Assembly (NCBI RefSeq): GCF_030913705.1 | Contig: NZ_CP133190.1 | Coordinates: forward strand, 1,612,001 to 1,676,000 | Length of the DNA stretch: 64,000 nucleotides | Direction: 5' to 3' | Origin: Anaerocolumna sp. MB42-C2 | GTDB taxonomy: Bacteria; Bacillota; Clostridia; Lachnospirales; Lachnospiraceae | Shown: positions 36,523 to 48,742 of the stretch, in pieces | Layout: each line of letters starts with the position of its first letter | How positions within the stretch are numbered: the stretch's first letter is position 1 | Notes under the pieces: generated by a model | Seen by the model: only the letters and a program-made list of their open reading frames with translations | What the model was told of the DNA's origin: nothing | The model's database searches: none | Program-made: the position numbers and the translations under genes

Positions 36523-39500
36523 TCAATTATTATTTAAATAATCACTTAACCTTGCGAATTTATATCCGTCTGCTAATAATTTCGGAATTGCAATATCTAA
36601 GGCCTGCGCTGTCACATCGGCTTTTTGTGTTGGTGTAAATGTATCATCCGACATATGCATAACCATTATACTTCCGTTATTCAGCGGCTGTATAGATCCA
36701 TCACCACGTTTTAAACCATTCACCAGGCTGTCAGCCAGGACTGCAGAATCCGTTTCAGCATAATCATGAGTACTGTAATCCCCGCTTACGGAATATTGAA
36801 ATCCCATATCAAATATAGCCTCCATGCCCTCTTTACTCATTGCCAATGTAGGCGGCCGGAATATTTTTGTTAAGGATGGCTTTCCATCCGCTTCTATATC
36901 ACCGATAATACTCTGAAGCTTATTATAAGAGGTTAATAAATCAATTTTTCTTAGATTAATCTCATCATATGTCAGTGGAGTAAATTCCGTACTGATATCA
37001 AATACATCTCCAGTACGGGAATTAGCGAAAGGCAGATGCTTATCCGTATGGCTGCCTACAGCATGCCCGGCCTCTGCAATTGCTCTTAGTAAATTGGGAT
37101 TATCCTGTACATAACTGGTTCTGACAAAAAAAGTTGCCTTTACCTTATATTTATTTAAGACATACAGTATCTGAGTAATCGGTTTGTCTGACCCCCAGTC
37201 ATCAAAGGTTAAAAATAATACTCTGTCATAGGTAAATCTGCCTGTCTGATCCAAATCCGCTACTTCAGACGAAGTAAATCCGGGCAGCGTAGAACACGTA
37301 TTAATATCCAGATTGCCTACATAATGACTTTTCATAAATTCAATTTGCTGTTCTGAATCCAGATTCCGCATGTGCCCCGGATATATAGCATCTTTAACGG
37401 CCGGTAAAATAACTTTATCCGATAAGGGATAGGTATATACTTTATCACTGGCAAGTAAGCTCCCCAACGTTTTAATGGAATAGGAGGAATCATTATTCTG
37501 ATATTCATCTTTAAATGTGATTGGCTCAATTCTATTTTTTACTATATTTAGAATCAGGTTACCCACTAATTTAGAGTCTTCATAATAATCCATTCTGATA
37601 TAAATAATATAACCTCTCTTTACGGTTACATTACCGCTGTTAAATGCAAATCTGGTTACATCCTCTAGCGTTGCATCAGCCCCCAATCTGGAACTGGTAA
37701 GCGATAAGTCCTGCCAGACAACTTTACATCCTGTGCTGGACACCGCTTTTAGTATTTCATCCGATAGCTCCACCGTATAAGCATATCTTACTAAGGTTGG
37801 TTTTTTACCGCATAACTTTTTTACTTGGCTCTGAATCGTCAAAATGTCCCTGCAGACAGAATAAAAATCTGCTTTTTCAGGCATAATCAAACATATTCCG
37901 ATTTCATGTCCTTTCTTAGAAATATTTTTTATTTCCTTTGCATTAGTCAGCAGATCCTTTTCTGTAACAAAAAAAGTACCTTTTGCATTTATCGAATCCA
38001 ACTTTTCTAATACATCCTTTGTAACAGATTTATTACTGACACCATAGAAAGTAAAGCTAAGCGCCTGTTCGGTTGTATGTACTGTATTAATAACTTCCGC
38101 TTTTTTATTTTTGTTCGTTTTACGTAATGCATCCAGTTTCTTTTTTGTATAACTTGTTTTTTCTGTCTGTTTTGAAAGTTTTACTGTATTGGAATTAACC
38201 GGATTAATAACCGGAGGACTTAAGTAAATTGGCATCCGGCGGCTGTAACTTAACACATTGATAATTGATTTTTCTGTTCCATTTTGTTTTTTGGAATTAT
38301 TATTTACAATTGTATTACTGTAATCTGCATTATTGTTACTCTCTGTTCTGCTACTAACTTCAGCTTTATATGTTTGTTCTTTGTCTGCACTGTTAATCAA
38401 AGCTTCGACATCATATACTTTATATTTACCTTTAATATAAAACGCATAAATCTGGGTAATTACGTTTAGAATCTGCTTGTAGTCCGTATTAAAATAAATA
38501 ATATCACCTTTACTGTAACCGTGTTTGTATTTATTCATAATATTATCCAGAGTCGCTTTTTGATTTGAAACGGGTACTCTGTTGTAGGTTACAACATTAT
38601 ATTTTAATGCGGCTGCCGCTTCCAGAACCTGATCATTATATTTACCATAGGCCGGCATAAATAAGTCACAGTTAATCAGGTATTTTTCCATGAGAAGTTT
38701 GTCACATTTATAAATCTCCAAACAGATTTCATCAAAATCCATGGCGGTAAGATCTTTACCGGTCATACCTCCATTGGCAATCGTTTGATTTTTATCTATA
38801 ATAAGCTGAATTCGATCCGGATAGTGTATGATATCCTCAGCTGTAACAAAAAAAGTAGCTTTCAGATGGTTAAATTCCAGAAAATCCAATACTTCAGTCA
38901 GCTTAGTTTTATCATCGATACCTCGAAAGGACAGAGATATCCTATTTTTACTTGTTTTCACATTTTTATATACCTTTGCAAGTACTCCTTTATTTTTCTT
39001 CTTTAGGTCAGCAAAATTTATATTATAATCCGCATCATAATAATTTTGTAACTCTTCCGCAAACACGGTCTTATAGTTTGTATCACCAAGAGCTTTTAAT
39101 ACCCATTCAACAACTGAAAGTAACCTTTCCTGCTCCGTTAGCTCCTCCTCTGTTGATTTACTCTTTTTCGTACCCGGAGCTTTATCTTTTGCAGGAGTAG
39201 ATTCTCTTTCTGCAGGTTCATATTCTTCTTTATCCAGTACTCCACTCATTTTAAATGTCAAAATACTGCCTTTATCCAGATTATTAACATATTCCAGAAC
39301 CTGCTCATAACTGTTAAAACTTTGATAATTTAAATAATGGGTGCTCTTAAGAACCTTTTGATTTCCCGATACATAAGCAGCTTTTAATAAATCTTTCGTA
39401 TATTCGGTGGAATTACATAATAACAGCTCAGGTTTTCTCTTTACAATGGACTGAATTATACTGTTGGTATTACAGAAATCATCCACTAATTCAAGTGCAG

Positions 39501-39939
39501 AAGACTTTTCCATGTGTTTTGTCTCTGATAATGTATTGCTTTCTATCTGATTTCCGCCTGCATACATAACCTCTATAGATTCTGCATCTTCCGCAGCCAA
39601 AATACCAGGTACAAAAAAGCTTGCTTTCCTTTTATAAGTATCTAAGAGTTTAACAATTTCTTTATTGGTGTCGGTATCGGATAAACCTTGAAATGTTAGT
39701 GCAACTACTTTTTCAGAAGTCCGGACATCCTTAATTATCCCAGCCTCTTTCGCGTCCTCCGTTTGCAGCTGGCTCATTGCTTTGCTTATAGCGTCTGTTA
39801 CTTCATTTTGAGTCTGAGTCTGCATAACAGGTTTCGCATCCTTTTTTATATATTTGATACGCGTAAATACAGTAATTGTAATAGTAATACAAATTAGTAA
39901 AAATACTAAAACTTTTACATACCTTGATAATTTTCCCAC
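36523..39939 (-). CDS. Four-domain NodB (polysaccharide deacetylase) membrane protein
   Basis: An 1138-residue protein with one N-terminal membrane helix (about 9-27). Four NodB-type domains follow, starting near residues 77, 333, 626 and 907. Only the last keeps the metal and catalytic motifs: TFDDW (911-915) and H964-x3-H968. In the first three the TFDD motif reads TFQG, SFRG and TFYG, and the His motif is absent. Lys/Ser-rich linkers separate the domains. The last domain should remove N-acetyl groups from the polymer outside the cell, while the others may bind glycan. The start is GTG after GAGGTGA, and it begins 21 bases after the dehydrogenase stop. Confidence 0.88.
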   Translation of the reverse strand: MGKLSRYVKVLVFLLICITITITVFTRIKYIKKDAKPVMQTQTQNEVTDAISKAMSQLQTEDAKEAGIIKDVRTSEKVVALTFQGLSDTDTNKEIVKLLDTYKRKASFFVPGILAAEDAESIEVMYAGGNQIESNTLSETKHMEKSSALELVDDFCNTNSIIQSIVKRKPELLLCNSTEYTKDLLKAAYVSGNQKVLKSTHYLNYQSFNSYEQVLEYVNNLDKGSILTFKMSGVLDKEEYEPAERESTPAKDKAPGTKKSKSTEEELTEQERLLSVVEWVLKALGDTNYKTVFAEELQNYYDADYNINFADLKKKNKGVLAKVYKNVKTSKNRISLSFRGIDDKTKLTEVLDFLEFNHLKATFFVTAEDIIHYPDRIQLIIDKNQTIANGGMTGKDLTAMDFDEICLEIYKCDKLLMEKYLINCDLFMPAYGKYNDQVLEAAAALKYNVVTYNRVPVSNQKATLDNIMNKYKHGYSKGDIIYFNTDYKQILNVITQIYAFYIKGKYKVYDVEALINSADKEQTYKAEVSSRTESNNNADYSNTIVNNNSKKQNGTEKSIINVLSYSRRMPIYLSPPVINPVNSNTVKLSKQTEKTSYTKKKLDALRKTNKNKKAEVINTVHTTEQALSFTFYGVSNKSVTKDVLEKLDSINAKGTFFVTEKDLLTNAKEIKNISKKGHEIGICLIMPEKADFYSVCRDILTIQSQVKKLCGKKPTLVRYAYTVELSDEILKAVSSTGCKVVWQDLSLTSSRLGADATLEDVTRFAFNSGNVTVKRGYIIYIRMDYYEDSKLVGNLILNIVKNRIEPITFKDEYQNNDSSYSIKTLGSLLASDKVYTYPLSDKVILPAVKDAIYPGHMRNLDSEQQIEFMKSHYVGNLDINTCSTLPGFTSSEVADLDQTGRFTYDRVLFLTFDDWGSDKPITQILYVLNKYKVKATFFVRTSYVQDNPNLLRAIAEAGHAVGSHTDKHLPFANSRTGDVFDISTEFTPLTYDEINLRKIDLLTSYNKLQSIIGDIEADGKPSLTKIFRPPTLAMSKEGMEAIFDMGFQYSVSGDYSTHDYAETDSAVLADSLVNGLKRGDGSIQPLNNGSIMVMHMSDDTFTPTQKADVTAQALDIAIPKLLADGYKFARLSDYLNNN

Positions 39940-39960
39940 TTTCTATATTCACCTCTTTTC

Positions 39961-41280
39961 TTACAAGCTCCAGTAGGAGAACCCCATATTTTCCATCTCT
40001 GATTTATTAAATATACTTTTTATGTCTATAATCACTTTTTCCTGTGCCGGAAGAGTCCGGAACATACCATCTAGCTGCTGTTTTGTTAAGGCAGCAAATT
40101 CTTTATGTGCAACTGCAAATACAATACAATCCGCATCTTTAACCTCCGATAATTTTACAACATCCAAATTATATACCGCTTTTACCTCGGAAACTTCTGC
40201 CTGTGGATCTACAACCGTAACTTTTGCATCGTATTCTTTTAATTTATTAATAATATCAAATACCTTAGAGTTTCTGATATCAGGGCAATTTTCTTTAAAG
40301 GTGATACCCATAATGTAAATTTTGGCTTTATTAACAAGCTTTTGGGCCCTAATTATTCTCTTCACGATGATCTCGCCAATAAACCTGCCCATGTCGTCGT
40401 TAATCTTTCTACCTGCTAATATAATCTGGGAATGATAACCAAGTATTTCGGCCTGATAGATAAAATAATATGGATCCACACCTATACAATGCCCTCCTAC
40501 TAAACCCGGTGTAAATCTAAGTGCATTCCATTTTGTATTCATAGCATCAATAACTTCTTTCGTATTAATATCCATCTTATCAAATACCATAGCAAGTTCA
40601 TTCATGAAAGCAATATTAATATCTCTTTGCGCATTTTCTACTAATTTAGCTGCTTCCGCGGCTTTAATACTTCCTACTCTATGTATTCCTGCCTCAATAA
40701 TCAATTCATATACCTTAGCTATCGTTTCTCTTGTTTCAACATCCATCCCCGATACAATTTTAACTATATTTTTAAGTGTATGGACTTTATCTCCGGGATT
40801 AATTCGTTCAGGGGAATAACCTACTTTAAATTCTTTACCACATATTAATCCGGATTCACGCTCTAAAATCGGTACACATATTTCCTCAGTAACCCCGGGA
40901 TATACTGTTGATTCAAACACTACAACGGAATCCTTAGTAAGATTACGTCCAATCAACACACATGCTTCTGTCACAGGTGATAAATCAGGTGTTTTATCAA
41001 TATGAACCGGTGTTGGAACCGCCACAATAATAAATTTAGCTTCCTGCAGTTTTTGTTCTTCATATGTAAATTCTACAGTAGTATTTCTTATGGCCTCTTC
41101 TCCGACTTCCCTGGTAACATCCTCTCCCCTAAGATATTGTTGGATTTTAGCCTTGTTAATATCAAATCCAATGGTTTTTACTTTTTCAGAAAATGCAACT
41201 GCAATTGGCAGTCCGACATATCCTAGACCGACTACCGCAATCTTTTCTCCACCTTTAATTAATCTTGCATATAACTCCAT
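39961..41280 (-). CDS. Nucleotide-sugar dehydrogenase (UDP-GalNAc/ManNAc type)
   Basis: A 439-residue NAD-dependent dehydrogenase that oxidises the C6 alcohol of a UDP-sugar to a uronate. The Rossmann motif is GLGYVGLP (18-25), the substrate motif is YSPERINPGDKVH (155-167), and the catalytic cysteine is Cys265 in VGGHCIGVDPYY. The YSPERINPGD signature places it nearer the N-acetylhexosamine dehydrogenases (TviB/WbpA/WbpO) than UDP-glucose dehydrogenase. It is the first gene of the exopolysaccharide operon. The ATG at 41280 follows AGAAGG; an upstream in-frame start at 41328 lacks a site. A c-di-GMP riboswitch lies 150 bases upstream. Confidence 0.92.
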   Translation of the reverse strand: MELYARLIKGGEKIAVVGLGYVGLPIAVAFSEKVKTIGFDINKAKIQQYLRGEDVTREVGEEAIRNTTVEFTYEEQKLQEAKFIIVAVPTPVHIDKTPDLSPVTEACVLIGRNLTKDSVVVFESTVYPGVTEEICVPILERESGLICGKEFKVGYSPERINPGDKVHTLKNIVKIVSGMDVETRETIAKVYELIIEAGIHRVGSIKAAEAAKLVENAQRDINIAFMNELAMVFDKMDINTKEVIDAMNTKWNALRFTPGLVGGHCIGVDPYYFIYQAEILGYHSQIILAGRKINDDMGRFIGEIIVKRIIRAQKLVNKAKIYIMGITFKENCPDIRNSKVFDIINKLKEYDAKVTVVDPQAEVSEVKAVYNLDVVKLSEVKDADCIVFAVAHKEFAALTKQQLDGMFRTLPAQEKVIIDIKSIFNKSEMENMGFSYWSL

Positions 41281-41388
41281 TATTTGCCTTCTTTCTCTAA
41301 TGTATAAATACGGAAAAATTTTTACCACATAAATTTTATTCCTCTTTTACAGGTAAGCTTCTATTCTAAATATATCAATTTCCGGGAC

Positions 41389-41434
41389 AAAAAAAGCAAC
41401 CGAAGAGAATTAAATTAATTCTGCTCTAGTCGCA
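41389..41434 (-). terminator. Riboswitch-linked intrinsic terminator
   Basis: On the minus strand GCGAC pairs with GTTGC, and AGAATTAA pairs with TTAATTCT inside it. Seven T residues (41389-41395) follow. The 5' arm overlaps the 3' end of the c-di-GMP aptamer, so the two folds should compete. It lies between the aptamer and the dehydrogenase start. Confidence 0.8.
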
Positions 41435-41515
41435 ACTGAACTACCATAAAAAGATTATCCTAATCTTTTGACAGGCTCTAGCTTTGCGCCCTTATTTTTC
41501 AATAAGTTTGCCAAG
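41432..41515 (-). promoter_or_regulatory. c-di-GMP-I (GEMM-I) riboswitch aptamer
   Basis: The minus-strand RNA carries the GEMM-I hallmarks in order: TTGGCAAAC; a hairpin CTTATT-GAAA-AATAAG with a GAAA tetraloop; GGGCGCAAAGCTA; GAGCCTGTC; a second hairpin with AAAAGATTA/TAATCTTTT; ATGGTAGTTC; and GTTGC. The conserved CGCAAAGC and tetraloop are those that dock and bind c-di-GMP. A terminator with seven T residues follows immediately, so it controls read-through into the exopolysaccharide operon. Confidence 0.92.
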
Positions 41516-41548
41516 TTTTTAAATTATGTACTACTGTTAAGTTCCCTT

Positions 41549-41577
41549 ATTCTACCACAATCTCACAAAAATTACAA
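41549..41577 (-). promoter_or_regulatory. Exopolysaccharide operon promoter
   Basis: Minus-strand TTGTAA (41572-41577), 17-base spacer, TAGAAT (41549-41554). Transcription would begin near 41542, about 27 bases before the riboswitch aptamer. Confidence 0.7.
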
Positions 41578-42066
41578 GTAGATATATGAATAGCAGCATA
41601 AATAAGAATAGGCAGATTATTGTTCACAGGCAACAGCGCGACAAGTTTTTTGTGAGTGTATTGTCACAGAAAACCGGAGAATTGCAGCGTAGGAACGCTG
41701 CCCCCTCGTTTTGTGTGCATCGCGAAGCATGTTATTGTTCGCGGAACTGCTGCTTTTTGCATGTTAGTGAACAGTAACATAGGCATGAGATTTACATTGT
41801 GTTTTGTCGGCCATCAATTTTTTTTATTTTCTAAATTCTCTGCATATAATCGATAATTGTTGACTCAGCTACAATTGTATATTACGATATTACTAAGGAT
41901 ATTGAAAATAATCAATAATCAAATCTGTCCGACTGCATTCTTGTTTGGAAAATCGTAAAACAGTACGCGTCGTGCTTGATATATGAAACATATCGTACAC
42001 TTATTATAAAAAATGGGGATTGTACATATTATGACATTAAAACCCAACAAAATCAGGAGGATGCCT
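41578..42066. other. Intergenic region with a GC-rich hairpin
   Basis: A 489-bp gap between divergent genes. It contains a strong hairpin, GCAGCGT-AGGA-ACGCTGC (41684-41701). The stretch from 41640 to 41790 is more GC-rich than its surroundings and may be a dispersed intergenic repeat. I find no gene with a ribosome site here. Confidence 0.4.
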
Positions 42067-42789
42067 ATGAACTGGGAACCGTGGACAGGTTGCTATAAAG
42101 CAAGTGATGGCTGCACAAATTGCTATTTTTATGGACCACTTGCGAAACGCTATGGTCAAAACACCATACAAAAAACAGATAAATTCGATTGGCCTATAAG
42201 GACAAATGCAAAAGGTGAATACAACATCAAAGGAAACAAGATTCTTGCAACCTGTTTTGCAACCGATTTTTTCCTTCCCGAAGCGGATGAATGGCGCAAA
42301 GAGATATGGTCTATCATCAAGGAAAGAACCGACATCGATTTTTTATTTTTGACAAAACGAATTGACCGTTTCCCTGTCTCCCTTCCGTCCGATTGGGGTA
42401 CAGGTTATGACAATGTGAATATTGGCTGTACTGTCGAAAATCAAGAATTAGCCGATTACAGACTTCCACTCTTTTTATCCTATCCAATAAAGCGGCGTTT
42501 TATTGCTTGTGCCCCACTTTTAGAAACAATAGATTTAACGCCGTATCTTCATGGGGTAGACCATGTTACCGTAGGCGGCGAAACAGGTCGAGAAGCTCGT
42601 GTGTGTGATTATGATTGGGTGCTTAATATTCGTGAACAATGCGTAAAAGCAGATGTAACATTTTGGTTCAAAAATACAGGCTCACTTTTCAAACGTGACG
42701 GCGTAGTAGAAAAAGTAAATCCATTTAGGCAAACCAGTGTGGCAAAAGAGCTTGGTATCGATATTTTAGATGGAAAAAGGTTGTTCTGA
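42067..42789 (+). CDS. DUF5131 (phage Gp37/Gp68) family protein
   Basis: A 240-residue protein of the phage Gp37/Gp68 family. The N-terminus starts MNWEPWTGCYKASDGCTNC, giving a C-x6-C-x2-C cluster reminiscent of radical SAM proteins, and FLTKR and VTVGGETG segments are family-typical. Its function is unknown; members occur on phages and genomic islands. The start at 42067 is set by AGGAGG six bases upstream and by the family's N-terminus. It is monocistronic and the only plus-strand gene in this part of the island. Confidence 0.88.
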   Translation: MNWEPWTGCYKASDGCTNCYFYGPLAKRYGQNTIQKTDKFDWPIRTNAKGEYNIKGNKILATCFATDFFLPEADEWRKEIWSIIKERTDIDFLFLTKRIDRFPVSLPSDWGTGYDNVNIGCTVENQELADYRLPLFLSYPIKRRFIACAPLLETIDLTPYLHGVDHVTVGGETGREARVCDYDWVLNIREQCVKADVTFWFKNTGSLFKRDGVVEKVNPFRQTSVAKELGIDILDGKRLF

Positions 42790-43168
42790 CAAAATAATTC
42801 ATTTTCTGCTGCAAAGCCATGGAGCAAGATGCTATCACCCTGGAAAGCATTCCCTCCCTGGCAAGCTTTGATAAAATGTATGACAAAATAGTGATGAAGA
42901 TAAAAAATCTTCATTATTCAAAGAAATAGAGATTTTCCAATGTGACGAGGCTGCATTGCCTTTGAAGTCTATTTTATTCAATTTCTGTTTATAAAGACGT
43001 TGGAGATGTTTGCGGGTTTTTGTGGGACAAAAGTACGCATGTCTGTGGCTTGTGCACAAAAGCCGGTACCTCCTGGAGGAAAATATTATCTGAAAACATC
43101 TCCTGGATAAATCTGAGTTAAGCTTGATTCCTTATCTATGAAAATCGAGAAAGGCTTTATTATTTACT
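42790..43168. other. Intergenic region with a short unassigned reading frame
   Basis: This 379-bp gap contains one 36-codon plus-strand frame at 42819-42929 (starting MEQDAITLESIPSLAS) without a good ribosome site. It looks like the tail of a decayed gene. The remaining sequence is low-complexity and I see nothing else. Confidence 0.35.
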
Positions 43169-46095
<2,927 letters not shown>

Positions 46096-46314
46096 AAATT
46101 TTATTCATCCTTTCTACCATTACAGATATAAAAATACTAAAAAACATTAAACATATTGGATATACGAATGCTGATTACTTGATTCTCCAATCATTATTCT
46201 TCGAATTAATGCACTATCCATACTTTCTCTATCACTCTAAATAAAATTACTTCTATCTGCAAAAAAACTATGTTCTCGGCGTGCACCTTGCTATTCCACA
46301 AAACCAGTACTAAA

Positions 46315-47388
46315 TCATAAAGTTAATATACCGGCTGTTTTTTTTATTTTAAGAATCCAAAATGTAGATTCAATTTCATTCGCTAGCCGTTGTCTTCGAT
46401 TCTCTCCCAGTCCCATATGCATCCCCATTACCCAATACCCTTCCTTTTCCGTAAGAAATTGTTTTGGCAATATATATGTACCATCTACTGTTCGAAAAGA
46501 TTCCAAATAGTTAACAGCAGAAATAAACCACCAAGAGTTAACTGCATTTTTAAAATGTGCCATAAGTTCTAATCTTTGCAATAATAATGAACCACATTTA
46601 TCAAAATCGGTAAACGAACTATTAAAACATGGCAGCTTTACATCCCATCCCATAGAATAATATTTTCTTCCCTGCGCAGAAAGTATTCCATATCCATCTG
46701 GTAAAACTTGATATTCCGTATTAAGAATATAATCTATAATATTATAAATTTTATCCTTATCACAAATATCGCAAGTATCAATCATTGCTGAAAATCCATA
46801 TACATCAAATATTAATGGATATTTATACCACCCGTTTTTATATAAATCAGGTTTTATGATAGGTCTTCCCCTAAAAGCTACTGGAATTCCCCCATATACC
46901 TCTTCATTATCATATAGGTTATAGTCAAGCGAACGTGTGAAATCATACACATAAATTAACCTCTTTTTTAAGAAAGTTATAATAGCTTCATCCCTGTAAC
47001 CTGCCAGCAGAAAGGATGCAGCAAAAATAATCATGGCAAATACATCCCACTTTTCTTCCTCTTTCTGTATCATATTCGAAAACCATCTTCGTAGAGGTAA
47101 GGTCTTTTCATCAAATTCCTTGATGCCTGCATGTAATCCCAGATTAACAAGTTTATTCATGCAGTTTTCAAAACAGGTGTTAAAGCTCCCATGATAATTT
47201 TTTAAGCTTACTTCATTTGGATTGAAATATGAGAGCCATGTTTTAACTTCATTACTACTTAATAATTCTTCTTCCAATACTGAAATACCTACCGGTATAT
47301 TATCTTTACATATTTCATCAGCAATTCTATAGCGAATCACTGCATTACCATTTTTAAAAAGCCAGTCAAGTACGCTCTGACAACCCAT
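46315..47388 (-). CDS. Hypothetical protein, possible alpha/alpha-toroid fold
   Basis: A 357-residue cytoplasmic protein with no named domain that I can recognise. It has repeated helical segments with tryptophans and aromatic residues (WDVFAMIIFAASFLLAGYRDEA, GYWVMGMHMGLGENRRQR) and a YGGIP/DGYG pattern like that of prenyltransferase or terpene cyclase toroids. The start ATG follows TGGAGGAT at a normal distance. It lies upstream of the PHP/lacZ remnants and is divergent from the sigma factor gene. Confidence 0.6.
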   Translation of the reverse strand: MGCQSVLDWLFKNGNAVIRYRIADEICKDNIPVGISVLEEELLSSNEVKTWLSYFNPNEVSLKNYHGSFNTCFENCMNKLVNLGLHAGIKEFDEKTLPLRRWFSNMIQKEEEKWDVFAMIIFAASFLLAGYRDEAIITFLKKRLIYVYDFTRSLDYNLYDNEEVYGGIPVAFRGRPIIKPDLYKNGWYKYPLIFDVYGFSAMIDTCDICDKDKIYNIIDYILNTEYQVLPDGYGILSAQGRKYYSMGWDVKLPCFNSSFTDFDKCGSLLLQRLELMAHFKNAVNSWWFISAVNYLESFRTVDGTYILPKQFLTEKEGYWVMGMHMGLGENRRQRLANEIESTFWILKIKKTAGILTL

Positions 47389-47575
47389 GATATATCCTCC
47401 ATTATACTGTAATATCTATTATATCAGATTGTCAAATAAATACAATTACCATGTCTTTTTTAGAAAAAATATTAGTTTAAGCTTATTTTTGCAGATCACC
47501 GTATATTTTACGAATTTACTATAATTTTTAATGCCTTCGTCATATAATGGTATTTTATATTTTTTTATTTGTTTT

Positions 47576-47605
47576 TGTAACTTTTCCGTTCTTTCATTTG
47601 TACTA
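47576..47605 (+). promoter_or_regulatory. Possible ECF-type promoter of the sigma factor operon
   Basis: TGTAAC (47576-47581) and GTACTA (47600-47605) are 18 bases apart. The -35 resembles that of ECF sigma factors, which commonly activate their own operon. No sigma-A elements are obvious nearby. Confidence 0.4.
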
Positions 47606-47647
47606 TAAGTGAAAGGCCTTTCATAAACATAAGCTAAAGGAGCGCTC

Positions 47648-48130
47648 ATGAAACAACCTATACAAGAAATGATCGAACGTTATCAGAGCAACTTATATGC
47701 AGTAGCATTTAATGTTTGCAAAAATGCTGTGGATGCAGAAGATGTTGTTCAAGATACGTTTATTCAGTATCACTTATCAAAAAAAGATTTTGATAATGAG
47801 CAGCACATACGTGCATGGTTAATACGGGTGACAATCAACAAAGCAAAAAATGTGAATCATACTTTTTGGCGACAAAATAAATTGTCTTTAGATGATTACA
47901 TGGAAACCTTGACCTTTAAAGCGCCGGAATCCGAAAACCTTTTTGAAACAGTAATGAGACTTCCGGAAAAGTACCGCATCGTCATTCATCTATTTTATTA
48001 TGAGGATTACAATATCCGGGAAATTGCAGATATCCTAAAAATAACAGAAAGCAATGTTAAAGTCAGACTATCCCGTGCACGAATGCTGCTCAAAGAAAAA
48101 TTAAAGGAGGAATGGGAAGATGACGAATAA
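47648..48130 (+). CDS. ECF-type RNA polymerase sigma factor
   Basis: A 160-residue sigma-70 family protein with only regions 2 and 4. Region 2 spans about 10-78 (AFNVCKNAVDAEDVVQDTFIQYH, then RAWLIRVTINKAKN); region 4 spans about 103-152 (YRIVIHLFYYEDYNIREIADIL followed by a helix-turn-helix, NVKVRLSRARMLLK). It should direct transcription in response to an envelope signal relayed by the protein encoded next, whose gene overlaps by 11 bases. AAAGGAG lies five bases before the ATG. Confidence 0.93.
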   Translation: MKQPIQEMIERYQSNLYAVAFNVCKNAVDAEDVVQDTFIQYHLSKKDFDNEQHIRAWLIRVTINKAKNVNHTFWRQNKLSLDDYMETLTFKAPESENLFETVMRLPEKYRIVIHLFYYEDYNIREIADILKITESNVKVRLSRARMLLKEKLKEEWEDDE

Positions 48131-48710
48131 AGAAAAATATAAGCAGGCATTTTCAGTTTTACAAACCTCCGAAAACTATTCTTTGGAGGTAGAAAAAATG
48201 GCTATGTTAAATAAAAAAAGGACAGTGAAAGCTGTAGCAGTTGCTGTCGCTGTTTGCTTAATACTTATTGGTGGCAGCGGGATTGTATATGCTGCTAATC
48301 TAGGAGGAATTCAACGAACTATCCAGCTTTGGATACATGGTGATCAAACAGATGCCGCAATAACATTTAATTCTGATGGTTCCTACAATATGTCTTATCA
48401 GGATGAAAATGGGGAACTTATTGAAGCAGATGGTGGTGGTGTCTCCATAGATGATGACGGAAACGAACAAGCATTAACAGATGAAGAGTTAATGGACCAC
48501 CTCAATGATCCAGAGGTAGAATACGAAGATGATAGTACTGTATGGGTATACTATTATGATCAAAAAATCGATATCACTGACAAATTTAAAGATAACGTCT
48601 GCTATGTAAAAGTATCAAATGGAGATGAAACCCTTTATATGACAATCAAGTATCATGGGGGTTGGTGCACAAGTCCAAATAAATACCTTTCTCCATCAAA
48701 CTCCAATTAG
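48120..48710 (+). CDS. Putative anti-sigma factor membrane protein
   Basis: A 196-residue single-pass membrane protein with a short cytoplasmic N-terminus (about 1-35), a membrane helix (about 38-60), and an acidic outside domain (about 60-196) with two cysteines near the C-terminus. The gene overlaps the sigma factor gene, the classic layout for an ECF anti-sigma factor. It has no zinc-binding HxxxCxxC motif, so it belongs to a non-ZAS type. A terminator built of tandem repeats follows. Confidence 0.75.
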   Translation: MTNKEKYKQAFSVLQTSENYSLEVEKMAMLNKKRTVKAVAVAVAVCLILIGGSGIVYAANLGGIQRTIQLWIHGDQTDAAITFNSDGSYNMSYQDENGELIEADGGGVSIDDDGNEQALTDEELMDHLNDPEVEYEDDSTVWVYYYDQKIDITDKFKDNVCYVKVSNGDETLYMTIKYHGGWCTSPNKYLSPSNSN

Positions 48711-48742
48711 GCTCTTCAATATATTTAATAACATTTACTTAT

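Noticed and set aside
41586-41856. Two overlapping plus-strand frames rich in Cys and Arg
   Set aside because: They have no ribosome site, overlap each other and a GC-rich hairpin, and look like translated intergenic repeat sequence.
47446-47649. 67-codon minus-strand frame upstream of the sigma factor gene
   Set aside because: There is no ribosome site, it covers the sigma operon promoter region, and the sequence has no domain.
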